This document shows, piece after piece, positions 8,964 through 17,860 of a stretch of DNA of 17,860 bases. The stretch spans positions 1 through 17,860 of the forward strand of contig JANDJZ010000298.1 of assembly GCA_027943245.1 (NCBI GenBank), given 5' to 3'. Made by a program: the position numbers and the translations under genes. The DNA is from Acanthamoeba sp. SK_2022b. Lineage: Eukaryota > Discosea > Longamoebia > Acanthamoebidae. The stretch's first letter is position 1, and each line of letters starts with the position of its first letter. A model generated the notes under the pieces. That model was not told the DNA's origin. It did not search any database and saw nothing but the letters and a program-made list of their open reading frames with translations.

Positions 8964-11900
8964 ATGCAAGAGGGATCAGTGGAGGAGCAGCTGCAAGAGC
9001 TTGCGAGTATCGCGAGCTTTCCCCCAGAAGTCCTGGAATACTTGCGTCGCGAGCTTCGCAGTATGAATTCCCTCGAGGAGGAGAACGAAGAAGAGCGCGG
9101 AGGCTCCGCCGGGGTCGGCCCTGTCAGCATGGAGGAGGAAGAGTGCGGCCCTCCAGTTCGACTAATCCCCTGCCCATTTCAGCCGTGCTCCAAGAAGCTC
9201 ACAGGAAAGGCGCAGTTGGCCAACCATCGCAAGACACACAAGGTTGTACCCCCTTTGGACTTGCCCCATTTCAGTTCCACGGACTCACACGGCGGGCCAG
9301 ACAAATACTAGCGAGCAAAGAAAATTGCGTCAACTTTGGCCCAAGCCCCAAGACGCTTCTCAGAGGACTCCTCCTAGCGTGCCTGGCATTAGCACGCAGT
9401 CAACTCAGCACACGAGGAGCCAAGTGCCTCCAGCTCAAGGGGTGCTGCCCCAACAGCAACACCACCCAACTGCGCCAAGTGCCCCCTCCCCCAATCTCTC
9501 CTTCTCTGTTGTTGCTGCTCACTACTACTGATCACTGACGCACTCTGCTTTGTGTTTCAGTGCTCACAAATACCTCCCCGCCTCCCCTAGGCAGCAATCA
9601 AGTCCTTACCTTGGCCAAACTGCCCTTTGTGACCGTCAAGCTGAGGGATGGGCGTCTGGACTCACTGGCTCTGCGCTTTACAGGACCTACACCTCAAGTT
9701 TCGTTTCATGGCGGGCCTGTAGGTCTGAAGCCACGTTGTATTTACCCAGCGGATGCATGTGAGTATGACATCATACTCAACACGACAGAACTGTGTGATC
9801 GGGCAAGCAGGGCAGAACTTCTGGTCCACCACCAGAACCATGCTTGTTACAAATTGGTCCTTGACAACGTCCTTGACAACGAAGGTTCGCATTCCCTTTG
9901 ATATCAGCATGTAACATGATTGGCTCACCGCGCTGGAACGAAAGTGTCAAATAGTAGCCACCTGGCAGGGAACAATGTTGCTGTCGATGAGACAAGAGGC
10001 AACCAGGTTAACTAACTAGACACTCTCAGCTTTTCCCTGTTATCCGGGCTAAATGTTTTTCCTGCAGGGCGGTAGAGGTCCAGAGGGCAGGAATGTGCGG
10101 CGACGAGTCGAGGAACCACACCCGCCTGCTGTCCTCCGGTACACGATACCTGGGATTTATCTTTCTTGCTTTCTTTCTGTTTTACTGGTTGGTGGATGTA
10201 GCAGGTCTTGCCCCAGCGCCGAAGGCAGCTGCAATTACAGCTCAACCTCGCTCAAGGACCTTTGGACCCACATGAACTCCTGCCCCATCTATCTACGAGC
10301 CCGAGTGCACCAATGGCATCGTGCAGCTAGGGACATGTTGCAGTTTGTCAAATGCACCATAGCTGTACGAAGCAAACACAGCCCCTGAGCTTATTGTTTT
10401 TCTTAATTTGTTATTTTTATTATCCATCCTTTTTTGGAACCAAGACTAAGTCTTCTCTGCACCAGGGCCATCGGCCAGAACTATCCATTCCAAGCGATGA
10501 AGGGGACTACCTGACGTTGCTCTTTGCGGAGATGAAGCGTCTTCTACAAGGTGATCCTTGCTTACCCGTGCAACCGCAACATGTGCACTCAAGCTCTATC
10601 TTGTGCAGGGGCTGTCGTCTTGGAAGATGGTTGGGACAGCCTCCGCCTCACATCACCAGTGGATGCACGAGAGAGCGAAGACGAAGTCGAGAGCGTAAAC
10701 CAGGCGTACCAAGGGGCCGCCAAGGCGGAAGTAGAAGGCGGTGCCCAGGCCCATAGGGAAGGGGCAGAGGCGGACATGGAGGCAGACATCGAGAGCCATG
10801 GCGAAGTGTTCCTAAAAGAGAGGGGGGTAAACTTCGAGGAGATGAGGGAAGAGAAGGACGACGACGAAGAGGAGGAGGACGACATGGATGAGGACTCGGT
10901 TGGCGAACGGGAAGAGGGTGGTTTTATAGGGGAGATAGCGAGGGAAGACGAGCGCTCCGACACTCAGGAGCTCAACCTGACCAGCTTGCCAGACCAGACA
11001 CTCGATCGGATCATCAGCCTTGTCGATGCGGACACTACCACACTTGTCGTTCCTTTGGTATCCCGCCGTATGCACGACCGCGCCCGCGACGTGATGGCCA
11101 TGCAGGTTCTGCGCGCAAACGACCTCAAGCACGCCGATAAGCGCGACACGAACTATTTTCGCACCCACGCCCGCACCTTTTGGCCCAAGCTCAGGTCCGC
11201 ACTGCAAGGTCCGAACACTGACGCGGCGGTGCCCGTGTTACATGACCTCACCAAGCTGGTGCTTGGTACCTCGAGAGGTACTGGCCTTTCTTCTTCAACT
11301 CCGGTTTGTTACCACTTGCTCATAACAGGTTATGCAGAAGATGGCAGCTTATTGGACCCCTATGGAGACCAAACATTGGACTACGACACTTTGGAGCAGA
11401 GTGAGTGGGATCTGTTGATCAACACTGTTCTCACGCATAATTCCGCAGCTGTTGCTCAAGGTAAGTTTCTAGCAAGCAATACGGGACACATGTTGGCCGC
11501 CCTCCACTGACACAATTGTGCCGCAAACAGGGGGGCTTAGGCTGCTGGGCTCGTTGGTGAGACAGAGGCCAGAGGGAAGGTTCCGCCTGTGGACTATTCC
11601 CATGAAGGTGCTCGACGTCCACTTCACAGTAGTTGCTGCAACTCTTTTTTCATACGGCTGTGTGTGTTCACAGACTCGGGACCGTCTTGAATCAATACTG
11701 GAGGGCTACGAGGGCAATGATGAGATCAGAGAGTTTGTGGTCGGCTTGTTCGACGCCTGGAATCGGGTCATCGCCCAAAACTGGCACCTCGAGACAACTC
11801 AGGTAAGAAAGCCATTCAGCAAAATCCCTCTCCATCATCTGTGCTCATTGACTCGCGGCAGGCTCTGTGGTCGTGCACCTACAAGGACAAAGCCGCCAGC

Positions 11901-13595
11901 CCGACCCTCCGACTAGCCGCCTATCAGCAGCTGCGACGGGCTGTGCGCCGTTTTGGTGTCGGGGACGTCGAGATTGCGCACTTCTCGCACAATCTTCCCA
12001 AGGTACCACACCAATACAAGGCTTGCTACTTCTGGCACCTCATTTCACGCTCTTGTCCCTCTTTTTTCCTCTGTGTCTGCGCAGGAGACGGATACAGCAG
12101 TAATCGCTTCTGCCACAAGCACGCTTGACTTAGTGCTTGACAAGCTACGTGAGAGAGGCAAGAAAATAGACACACAGACCGTCTCTTTGTATGTTGCTCC
12201 CCCCCTCTGAAATAACAGCAACACAGTCCACAGGATCAACACTGAATGGCCAAAACTGCAGACTCATGCAGACGCTGGCTGCAAAGATGGACGACAGCGT
12301 GGAGGGAGGGGAGAAAGGGGAACGCCCAGGCACCACGCTGCTGTCATTGGTCCTGCGTCATGTGGCCAGGCATTCTTACGAGTTCAGAGAGCATGCTTTA
12401 CCTGATACTTTGAATGAGCGAATCAGTGCAGCCAAAGAACAGTATCGCAAGCAGCTGGAAGGTGCTTTTTGACACTCGTCTGCTCCATCCCTTTCATGAT
12501 CAGATGTGTTGACAACATGAACAGAGGCCTACCGAGTATTGGAGACGAGCCTAAACTGCCTGAAGAAGTTTACGTCACTGGCCAACAACGCCCGGTTCGC
12601 CGCGGAGCTCAACCAACTCATCCAAACCCGCCAGCGTGGGGACATCTCCTGGCCAAGACAGTATGGCTCCCCGTACCCTCATTTGAACTGAACCGTGGAG
12701 CCATCGGTAACGCCATCACTGCAGAGCAAACGGAGTGCGGCTGCTGACGGTGTTGGGAATGGTGTCGGAAGACATGACACGGACCCATCTGCCGTTCGTT
12801 ATCGAGTGTCTTTCCCACCAGCACGTACGTCCTTTCGTGAAATTCTTCTTCATTTATCTTACTCAACGAACAACAACTCCAGGTCGAAGTATGTGTAGCA
12901 AGCGCCGAAGTGCTTGGTGAATATTGGCATCTGCTGGAGCAGGAAGAACGCGTTCTCGTGATTGAGTCACTCGCGACCTTGGTCAAGGTCACGGGGCCAT
13001 GCCAGAGGCTCCTTTATGTGATGCGACGCATTCTCCCAAAGCCAAAGCGGGATTCACAGCTGGAGGAGCAGACTGCCATCGTGTGCCATCAACTGCAACA
13101 AGAGGACAATCTGGTACATTGGAACGCTGATCGCTCCATTTCGATTTCACCTGCACACCATTCGCTAACGCGTTGGTGAATGGTGTGCACACCAGTGGGG
13201 ACTCGTACTTGGGCGCGCTTTTCAACTTCCCTGGGCACCAGCGCCAGTACGCGTACTCCTGTGCTTGGAAGGGAAGAAGGGAAGTTACCTGCGGAGTTAT
13301 TAACTGCCCACCCAAAACACAGCTACGTGGTCCTATTGCTAAGCCAGATCCCAGCAGAACAAGCCTCTCCTTGACGATCGATCTGGCGAACGAGATCACT
13401 AGGGCGTACCACGAGAATCACGTACTGCCCGCAGGTGGCCACAAGACAGTGCTCCTGCTGCTTGGGCTTTGGCATGAATTGGCCCTAGCAGAACTTAGAG
13501 AGCTCAAGGCAGGCAACGACGTTACGCAGGACCTGGCTAAAATGCTTGAGCGAGATCTGTTTGAAACACTCCAGCAAACCGCTGATGGTGTTTGA
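8964..13595 (+). CDS. Zinc-finger/F-box-like protein with helical C-terminus, 18 exons, ~1,120 aa
   Basis: Exons threaded by splice signals and phase: 8964-9242, 9301-9478, 9561-9884, 10078-10138, 10205-10364, 10466-10550, 10609-11277, 11329-11460, 11531-11628, 11674-11802, 11862-12002, 12085-12188, 12262-12461, 12525-12660, 12725-12824, 12883-13113, 13196-13283, 13348-13595; the total is 1,121 codons with stop. Residues 70-92 form a C2H2 finger (C-x4-C-x12-H-x3-H; CPFQPCSKKLTGKAQLANHR). Residues 283-307 form a C2HC-like finger (C-x6-C-x12-H-x3-C). A Q/P/S/T-rich linker lies between. An acidic stretch (~445-456) precedes an F-box-like segment (~486-525; LPDQTLDRIISLVDADTTTL then VPLVSRRMHDRA). 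From ~690 on the sequence is amphipathic-helical (e.g. RLLTVLGMVSEDMTRTHLPF), compatible with ARM/HEAT-type repeats. A role as an SCF ubiquitin-ligase adaptor or nucleic-acid binder is inference. Junctions between the third and fourth exons are the least certain. Confidence 0.65.
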
Positions 13596-13913
13596 CTTCG
13601 CCGCTTGCACGCAAACTAAATTCTTGACTCTACATGGCAACGTTGGGGTAGAACCACTGTCAAGCTTGACGAACAGCGTATGTTCAGTCAGCACTGTTGA
13701 TGTTGCCCGTGCGGTAGGCACGTCACCGATCATGCTCGGCGTCTCCTGGAGCCAGAGGTCGAGCATCACATAGCCTTCGTCAACTCCTCGTATTGTGGGC
13801 GTCTTCCGCAGCAAAGCGAGACATTGAACAAAGTAGGAATAGTCGTGCAGGCGAACCGGGCACAAACCCCGCTCTGTGTGCTTATTTGGCCTACTCCAGA
13901 TGCGCACTGCCAT
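13485..13913 (-). CDS. Hypothetical protein, 142 aa, overlapping the 3' end of the F-box-like gene
   Basis: An intact frame from ATG 13911-13913. The N-terminal ~100 codons lie in otherwise non-coding DNA and look protein-like (HDYSYFVQCLALLRKTPT, GYVMLDLWLQETPSMIG, TEHTLFVKLDSG). The last ~37 codons run antisense through the final exon of the plus-strand gene, so the true 3' end may be earlier, for instance by splicing. No domain recognised. An AT-rich patch upstream on its strand (13917-13940) could hold its promoter. It could also be a chance frame. Confidence 0.3.
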   Translation of the reverse strand: MAVRIWSRPNKHTERGLCPVRLHDYSYFVQCLALLRKTPTIRGVDEGYVMLDLWLQETPSMIGDVPTARATSTVLTEHTLFVKLDSGSTPTLPCRVKNLVCVQAAKSNTISGLLECFKQISLKHFSQVLRNVVACLELSKFC

Positions 13914-13933
13914 AAGTAATATTCATTATTTAA

Positions 13934-15080
13934 TTTGTTTTAACCAAAGAGGAGACCGGCGCCGAGGCTGCCGCGTTGTATTACGGCAACGATGAGGGGA
14001 CTTTACGCTGGCAAAACGCCGCAACACTATCTATGTGGGCGTGCCCAGCGCCCGTCACGTGTCCTCTTACGGAACGTGCCATGAACGATCCATGTCGTGG
14101 CCCGCTCTGCGCCCACTTTCAGGCGTTTAGCCGTTCGGCCTACGTCGCCAAGTCTGCCGAGGGGATGCGCCAGCTCCAAGCAAAGACCGACGGCCTGCTC
14201 TCGCGTCTGTCTGCCATCCTGGCCGACCTTGTTGCACCGCCGATCCATGCGCCCAGTGAGACTAGCGAGACCGGCAGTATACTTGTACCTGCCGAATGGT
14301 CGGGTACCGACAGTATCGACTCGCTGCAAGCTCTATTTGAAATCGGCGTGCCGACCTAGCCGTGGTGCTCCGCCACTATGCCAAGCTTTGGCACGAGGCT
14401 TGCCGGGTGTGTAGGGCTCTGGCCCCACCCAGTGGCCTCATCGCTGCCGACGACTTTCTCGCGGCGACATCTGTGCGTGATCCCAGCCACCCTGGGGTCA
14501 TTTACCCGCCCGGTTGGAACCTTGGCCGCTCTGCCATGAGCTACCACGACACCGAGTCGGCCATTGTTGACGCCTCCCTAGGCAAATCTTGCTCGCACCT
14601 CAGTCAGCCCGTATGCCGCACGGGCACACTCGGCCGCCTTTGCGCTGTCGAGTCCAAGACCGTCTGACGGCGGGCCTTCGCTGTCACTACTATAGCGCTC
14701 TCGAGACCGAGGACGACTCTGACGTGGCCCTCTTTCGCGAGGCCTGCGCAATCGCGCGCCAGCTGCAGAGGCACATGTGTGAATATGCCGCAGCTCTGAC
14801 CAAGTGCATGGTTCCGGGCTGTGGCGGTCTCATCGTCCTTGCGTCGGGCCGACTCGCGCTCTTGCAGAACAAGGAGACCGACGCATTTCAGGCCAGAATC
14901 AACTCGCGCCCTCAGTTTACGCCACGTCTCAGAGAGCCTGCTAACGACGACCAGGAGGAACAGTTTGCGCTGGGCAACGGCAAGGGCTGCAAGAGGAAGA
15001 TGGTGCGGACAAAGACCGCCTTCTTGTGTAGCGCCACAAGAAGTAGGAAGCAGGGTAAAATAAAAGCATGCTCGCAGTGA
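13934..15080 (+). pseudogene. Intronless decayed gene in three successive frames, transposase- or virus-like
   Basis: Protein-like sequence runs from about 13943 to the stop at 15080 but in three frames: 13943-14359, then ~14348-14667, then ~14640-15080. The first frame has no ATG near its open start and is preceded by a stop at 13931, so its 5' end is missing. Cys-rich pieces (MWACPAPVTCPL, RGPLCAHFQAF), HPGVIYPPGWNLGRSAMSYH, and KSCSHLSQPVCRTGTLG recall the Cys-containing core of KDZ-type transposases, but the resemblance is weak and from memory. The third frame continues with FREACAIARQLQRHMCEYAAA and CMVPGCGGLIVLASG. Overlap of the frames at each switch (no stop gap) indicates single-base indels rather than separate genes. 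Confidence 0.4.
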
Positions 15081-15235
15081 CAACAAAATGGTCACCAGGC
15101 GATGTACGGCGTTGGTTGGTCAGCCGCTGATGCTAAATAGTAGCCACAGTATAGGCGCTTGGCTGCATCACTGATTGCGCAGGGCGACTTTATTGTGCTG
15201 GGGTAGTCTTGCTCACATGAACAAAAGTTGCTTGC
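15081..15235. other. Spacer between the decayed block and the minus-strand ORF
   Basis: A 155-base spacer separates two stop codons of convergent frames (plus stop at 15080, minus stop at 15236). Nothing beyond a short AAATAGTAGCCAC string, which also occurs at 9949, is visible. Confidence 0.4.
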
Positions 15236-15622
15236 CTAGAACAGAGGCGCAAACAGATCGCGCCAGTGGCCGACGACGGTCTTGATGGTGAGCCTTTTGA
15301 CTTTGGTGCTGGTCATGTCAATGGACCCCACGTCTTTATAGACGAGCAGTTCTAGAGCTTGCTGTGCTGCCACCGGCAATGCCGTTCCTGCGAGGCGCAA
15401 TCTGAACAGTGCTACATTGGGCACGCGCCCCATTTGTGGCAGCAGACCCTCTTTGGTGTGGTTGGGGCTGGCCAATGTAAAAGTACCCCTTAGAAGAGCG
15501 GCAAGGGCTCTCAATCGCAATCGTTTGTCCATTACCAACATGCCGTCGAGCACGGTGCACATCACTTGATACTGTGCACAATCAAGCCCGACATTGGCAC
15601 ACACATCGCGCACAAAGGTCAA
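15236..15622 (-). CDS. Hypothetical protein fragment, 128 aa
   Basis: An intact minus-strand frame rich in Leu/Arg/Ala with likely helices (YQVMCTVLDGMLVMDKRLRL, LRALAALLRGTF, AAQQALELLVYKD) and a C-terminal HWRDLFAPLF. No family recognised. Its first ~16 codons overlap head-to-head with the start of the plus-strand exonuclease frame (15574). Since both frames look coding right up to this point, one of them is probably truncated by a rearrangement junction near 15570-15630. Alternatively its ATG is a chance internal Met of a longer lost protein. Confidence 0.4.
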   Translation of the reverse strand: MTFVRDVCANVGLDCAQYQVMCTVLDGMLVMDKRLRLRALAALLRGTFTLASPNHTKEGLLPQMGRVPNVALFRLRLAGTALPVAAQQALELLVYKDVGSIDMTSTKVKRLTIKTVVGHWRDLFAPLF

Positions 15623-16496
15623 GGCCGAACCGCGACGAGATCATTTTGCATGCCACCGACAAAGACAATGCCTGCCAAAAGGCCAAGGCCATCGAGGTGT
15701 TGCTGGCCAGCGAAATGCCACAATGGCGCTTTACTTGCAAGGCATACTGCCTGAGAGCTCTTGACCCATCATTCTCTGCTGCCGCCTTGGCCCCTTGCGC
15801 CGCCGATTGTGAGCTCGACAACAACAACCACGCGGCTGACAATGCGGCCGCCCATGCAAGAGTTGGCTTTGAACGCACCTGCCTTTTTATGGGCAAAGTC
15901 AGCTACAAGTGCACTATGCCCGAGTATCGCCAGCATATAGCACGCCAAGCCCGCCCGGCCTCAATCGACTGCGAGGGTATTATTCAATCCGACGGCATCG
16001 TCTACCTCCTGGACATGCTTGCGCCCGAAGCATGGCACTTTGATTTGCGGCGCCTATTGGCCACGGAAACGCTGCGCAAGGTGGTGCACGCTGGACGAGG
16101 TGACATTGGCGTACTCTATCATCGCTACAACTGGACTGTCAAAGGCGTCTTTGACACACAGCTCGCCTATGCTATCGCGCATGGCATGGACACCAGAAAA
16201 AAGGCTGTCGGCCGCAATGATGTGCTGGTGCTTTTTCGCAGCCGGATGTAGATGACACCGAGGAAGCAACCATCAACCAAGACAAGACTGCCATGAAAAG
16301 GCATCTGTGCCGCGACTACTGGCTCACCCATCGCCGCCCGCCGAGCATGATGACAGTACGATACTCAGCCGCCGACGTGAGAACGCTGGTCTCTGCCCAC
16401 GACCGTCTTGTCGCCATGATGACCGAGGAGCAAATTGCTCAGACGCTGCAACTGTCTGCAGAGAGAGCAGATGCAGCATGCCGATCCCTCAAGTGA
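15574..16496 (+). pseudogene. DEDDy 3'-5' exonuclease (EXD1/RNase D-like), split by one frameshift
   Basis: Frame 15574-16251 holds Exo I as IDCEGI (D132, E134) and Exo II as HAGRGDIGVL (D177) followed by GVFDTQLAYA (190-199). Frame 16293-16496, which is open from at least 16233, holds YWLTHRRPPSMM and Exo III as YSAADVRTL (Tyr at 16362, Asp at 16374), the tyrosine form of the DEDD family. In EXD1/Egalitarian-like proteins these occur in one chain in this order and spacing. The two frames overlap around C-TTTTT at 16231-16236; a one-base deletion there accounts for the break, giving about 306 residues if continuous. The start is uncertain: the coding-like section begins at DEIILHATDKDNA (near 15634), whereas 15574-15622 overlaps a minus-strand ORF. 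No introns. It could be a true pseudogene, a homopolymer sequencing error, or less likely a slippage site. Substrates (RNA or DNA) cannot be told from sequence. Confidence 0.65.
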
Positions 16497-16553
16497 ACAT
16501 AAGACAGGCACAAATGCCACTGTTTGCTTGGTTGGCAAATAAATAGGCGTGCC

Positions 16554-16613
16554 GACTGTTAACAGCGCTACCAACAGTGTATAGACTGCTAACGGCACTG
16601 CGAACAATGCTGG
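16554..16613 (+). repeat. Imperfect 30-bp tandem duplication
   Basis: GACTGTTAACAGCGCTACCA (start of copy 1, 16554-16583) is followed directly by GACTGCTAACGGCACTGCGA (start of copy 2, 16584-16613). Roughly 70% of positions match over 30 bases. Only two copies are seen. Confidence 0.55.
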
Positions 16614-16780
16614 TAGAGCTGCTATTGTCCTTGAACAGGTTTGGTGCAAAATCTTTGTTTAGAGGCATGGACACCACAAGCACTGTTGACATGCATTTGG
16701 CTGAGGCAGACACAAATGACTCGATTTTGTACTCAAACGCCAACATGGTCACCTCAAATGGGAGTACCTCAACTAGCAAT

Positions 16781-16806
16781 AGGGGTTTAGAGTTAGGGCT
16801 AGAGCA
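16781..16806 (+). repeat. Degenerate interstitial telomere-like patch
   Basis: AGGGGTTTAGAGTTAGGGCT resembles three to four mutated TTAGGG/TTTAGGG units in the same orientation as the terminal array, about 510 bases inside it. The stretch is short, so chance similarity remains possible. Confidence 0.4.
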
Positions 16807-17313
16807 CAAAGCTACAGATCATCCTACATTGTTGAATACTATATGCTTTTGTAGAGCAAGAGCTCAGCTACAAGATGCATTTGTCTAATTCTCGTACCGT
16901 TACGTCGTTACAGAGTTAGACGCAAATCTTTGAATTTTATATGGAACACGCCCTATACAAAGGCCCTATCCATTACAAAAAAAGTCTGTGGTTTTTGTTT
17001 TCTACACATACAATTAAGCATTATTCAGATGTGATAATTCACGCTCTATTCAATGGCACAAACGAATAGCACTGATATGTCCAAGTATCAGAGATAGAGA
17101 ATTTACAATGTTAATTTTTGGAAAAGTTGACACAGGTTGTTTATTAAATTGTGGGCTAACAAAGATAGCTAGACCAAAACAGACAGCAGGAAACCCTTTT
17201 TTGGGGGTGGTTAAAGGGTATCACAAGTGTTGTTTGGAGGTCATGCATCCCAAGTACAAGAAAGCTTTGATATGGTGTGTCCTATGGACAAAGAAATCGT
17301 TGGTGCATTTCAC

Positions 17314-17354
17314 TAGGGTTAGGGTTAGGGTTAGGGTTAGGGTTAGGGTTAGGG

Positions 17355-17395
<41 letters not shown>

Positions 17396-17750
17396 GGTTA
17401 GGGTTAGGGTTAGGTTAGGGTTAGGGTTAGGGTTAGGGTTAGGGTTAGGGTTAGGGTTAGGGTTAGGGTTAGGGTTAGGGTTAGGGTTAGGGTTAGGGTT
17501 AGGGTTAGGGTTAGGGTTAGGGTTAGGGTTAGGGTTAGGGTTAGGGTTAGGGTTAGGGTTAGGGTTAGGGTTAGGGTTAGGGTTAGGGTTAGGGTTAGGG
17601 TTAGGGTTAGGGTTAGGGTTAGGGTTAGGGTTAGGGTTAGGGTTAGGGTTAGGGTTAGGGTTAGGGTTAGGGTTAGGGTTAGGGTTAGGGTTAGGGTTAG
17701 GGTTAGGGTTAGGGTTAGGGTTAGGGTTAGGGTTAGGGTTAGGGTTAGGG

Positions 17751-17791
<41 letters not shown>

Positions 17792-17860
17792 GGTTAGGGT
17801 TAGGGTTAGGTTTAGGGTTAGGGTTAGGGTTAGGTTTAGGGTTAGGGTTAGGGTTTAGGG
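17314..17860 (+). repeat. Telomere, (TTAGGG)n, G-rich strand to the right
   Basis: About 90 units of TTAGGG run without a break to the window edge, with the G-rich strand 5' to 3' outward, as expected for the right end of a chromosome. Variant units are present: TTTAGGG at 17373 and 17769, TTAGG near 17410, and TTAGG/TTTAGGG combinations at about 17805-17815, 17831-17838 and 17852-17860. The central ~350 bases (17420-17768) are uniform. This is the array telomerase maintains; the repeat type is shared by animals, many fungi and some amoebae. Confidence 0.97.

Larger units (their letters stand above)
16500..17313. other. AT-richer subtelomeric DNA without recognisable genes
   Basis: Composition drops to clearly AT-richer than the rest of the window. 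Two frames overlap here on opposite strands (16577-16888 plus, 16489-16809 minus), and a third (17108 plus) runs 69 codons before entering the telomere. None shows a recognisable motif, and I treat them as chance frames. A CATTTCAC string borders the first telomere unit directly, with no gradual transition. Confidence 0.6.

Noticed and set aside
10093..10275. 60-codon ORF with a hydrophobic stretch (GFIFLAFFLFYWLVDVAG) resembling a membrane segment
   Set aside because: The hydrophobic run is the T-rich polypyrimidine tract of the intron 10139-10204; the exons on both sides join in another frame.
9949..15147. AAATAGTAGCCAC occurring at 9949-9961 and 15135-15147, considered as element termini or a direct repeat
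   Set aside because: A 13-base match is expected by chance in a window of this size, the first copy lies in an intron of the zinc-finger gene, and flanks do not match.
16489..16888. Pair of ~105-codon ORFs on opposite strands in the subtelomere
   Set aside because: They overlap each other almost completely, lie over the imperfect tandem repeat, and show no domain features.
17108..17858. Long open frames running into the telomere that encode Arg-Val or Leu-Gly dipeptide repeats
   Set aside because: They are a by-product of reading the six-base TTAGGG unit in a stop-free frame; nothing supports translation.
17314..17860. Regularly repeated array considered as a CRISPR
   Set aside because: The unit is 6 bases with no spacers; it is a telomere.

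Overview
This is a eukaryotic chromosome end. The last ~550 bases are TTAGGG repeats with the G-rich strand running out of the right edge. The rest is GC-rich, with many short GT-AG introns (about 45-190 nt), CAG/RGG low-complexity coding tracts and single-copy-looking genes. TTAGGG telomeres together with dense short introns in a GC-rich genome fit a free-living amoeba of the Acanthamoeba type. That organism call is inference from style; no marker gene names the species.

Layout, left to right. (1) 1-4608, plus strand: the 3' part of a cytoplasmic 5'-3' exoribonuclease XRN1 gene, 18 exons in the window and about 948 residues, ending in an RGG/poly-Q tail. (2) 4905-5606, plus: an open frame beginning as a P-loop GTPase with G1 and G3 motifs that loses recognisable domain sequence after residue ~180. 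(3) 5512-8229, plus: an intronless, repeatedly frameshifted block whose reading frames look like large-DNA-virus-type genes. It has a clamp-loader-lid-like motif and a conserved H-T-x-x-G-R-x-x-G motif. A second remnant and a minus-strand ORF (8250-8765) follow it. (4) 8964-13595, plus: a previously unnamed host-type gene. I could thread 18 exons through it with matching splice phases, giving about 1,120 residues with two zinc-finger-like motifs, an acidic stretch, an F-box-like helix region and a long helical C-terminal half. (5) 13485-16499: another intronless, decayed block with a three-frame plus-strand remnant, minus-strand ORFs, and a DEDDy-type 3'-5' exonuclease split by one frameshift but with all catalytic residues readable. 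(6) 16500-17313: AT-richer subtelomeric DNA with a small imperfect tandem repeat and a degenerate telomere-like patch. (7) 17314-17860: telomere with variant units near both of its ends.

The main pattern is mosaic. Two intron-dense host genes alternate with two intronless, frame-broken, virus-like segments, the second of which lies within 1-3.5 kb of the telomere. No operon-like cooperation is implied. The genes seem to sit together because subtelomeric DNA has collected insertions. The most novel items are the zinc-finger/F-box/helical-repeat gene, the virus-like blocks, and the split exonuclease next to the chromosome end.
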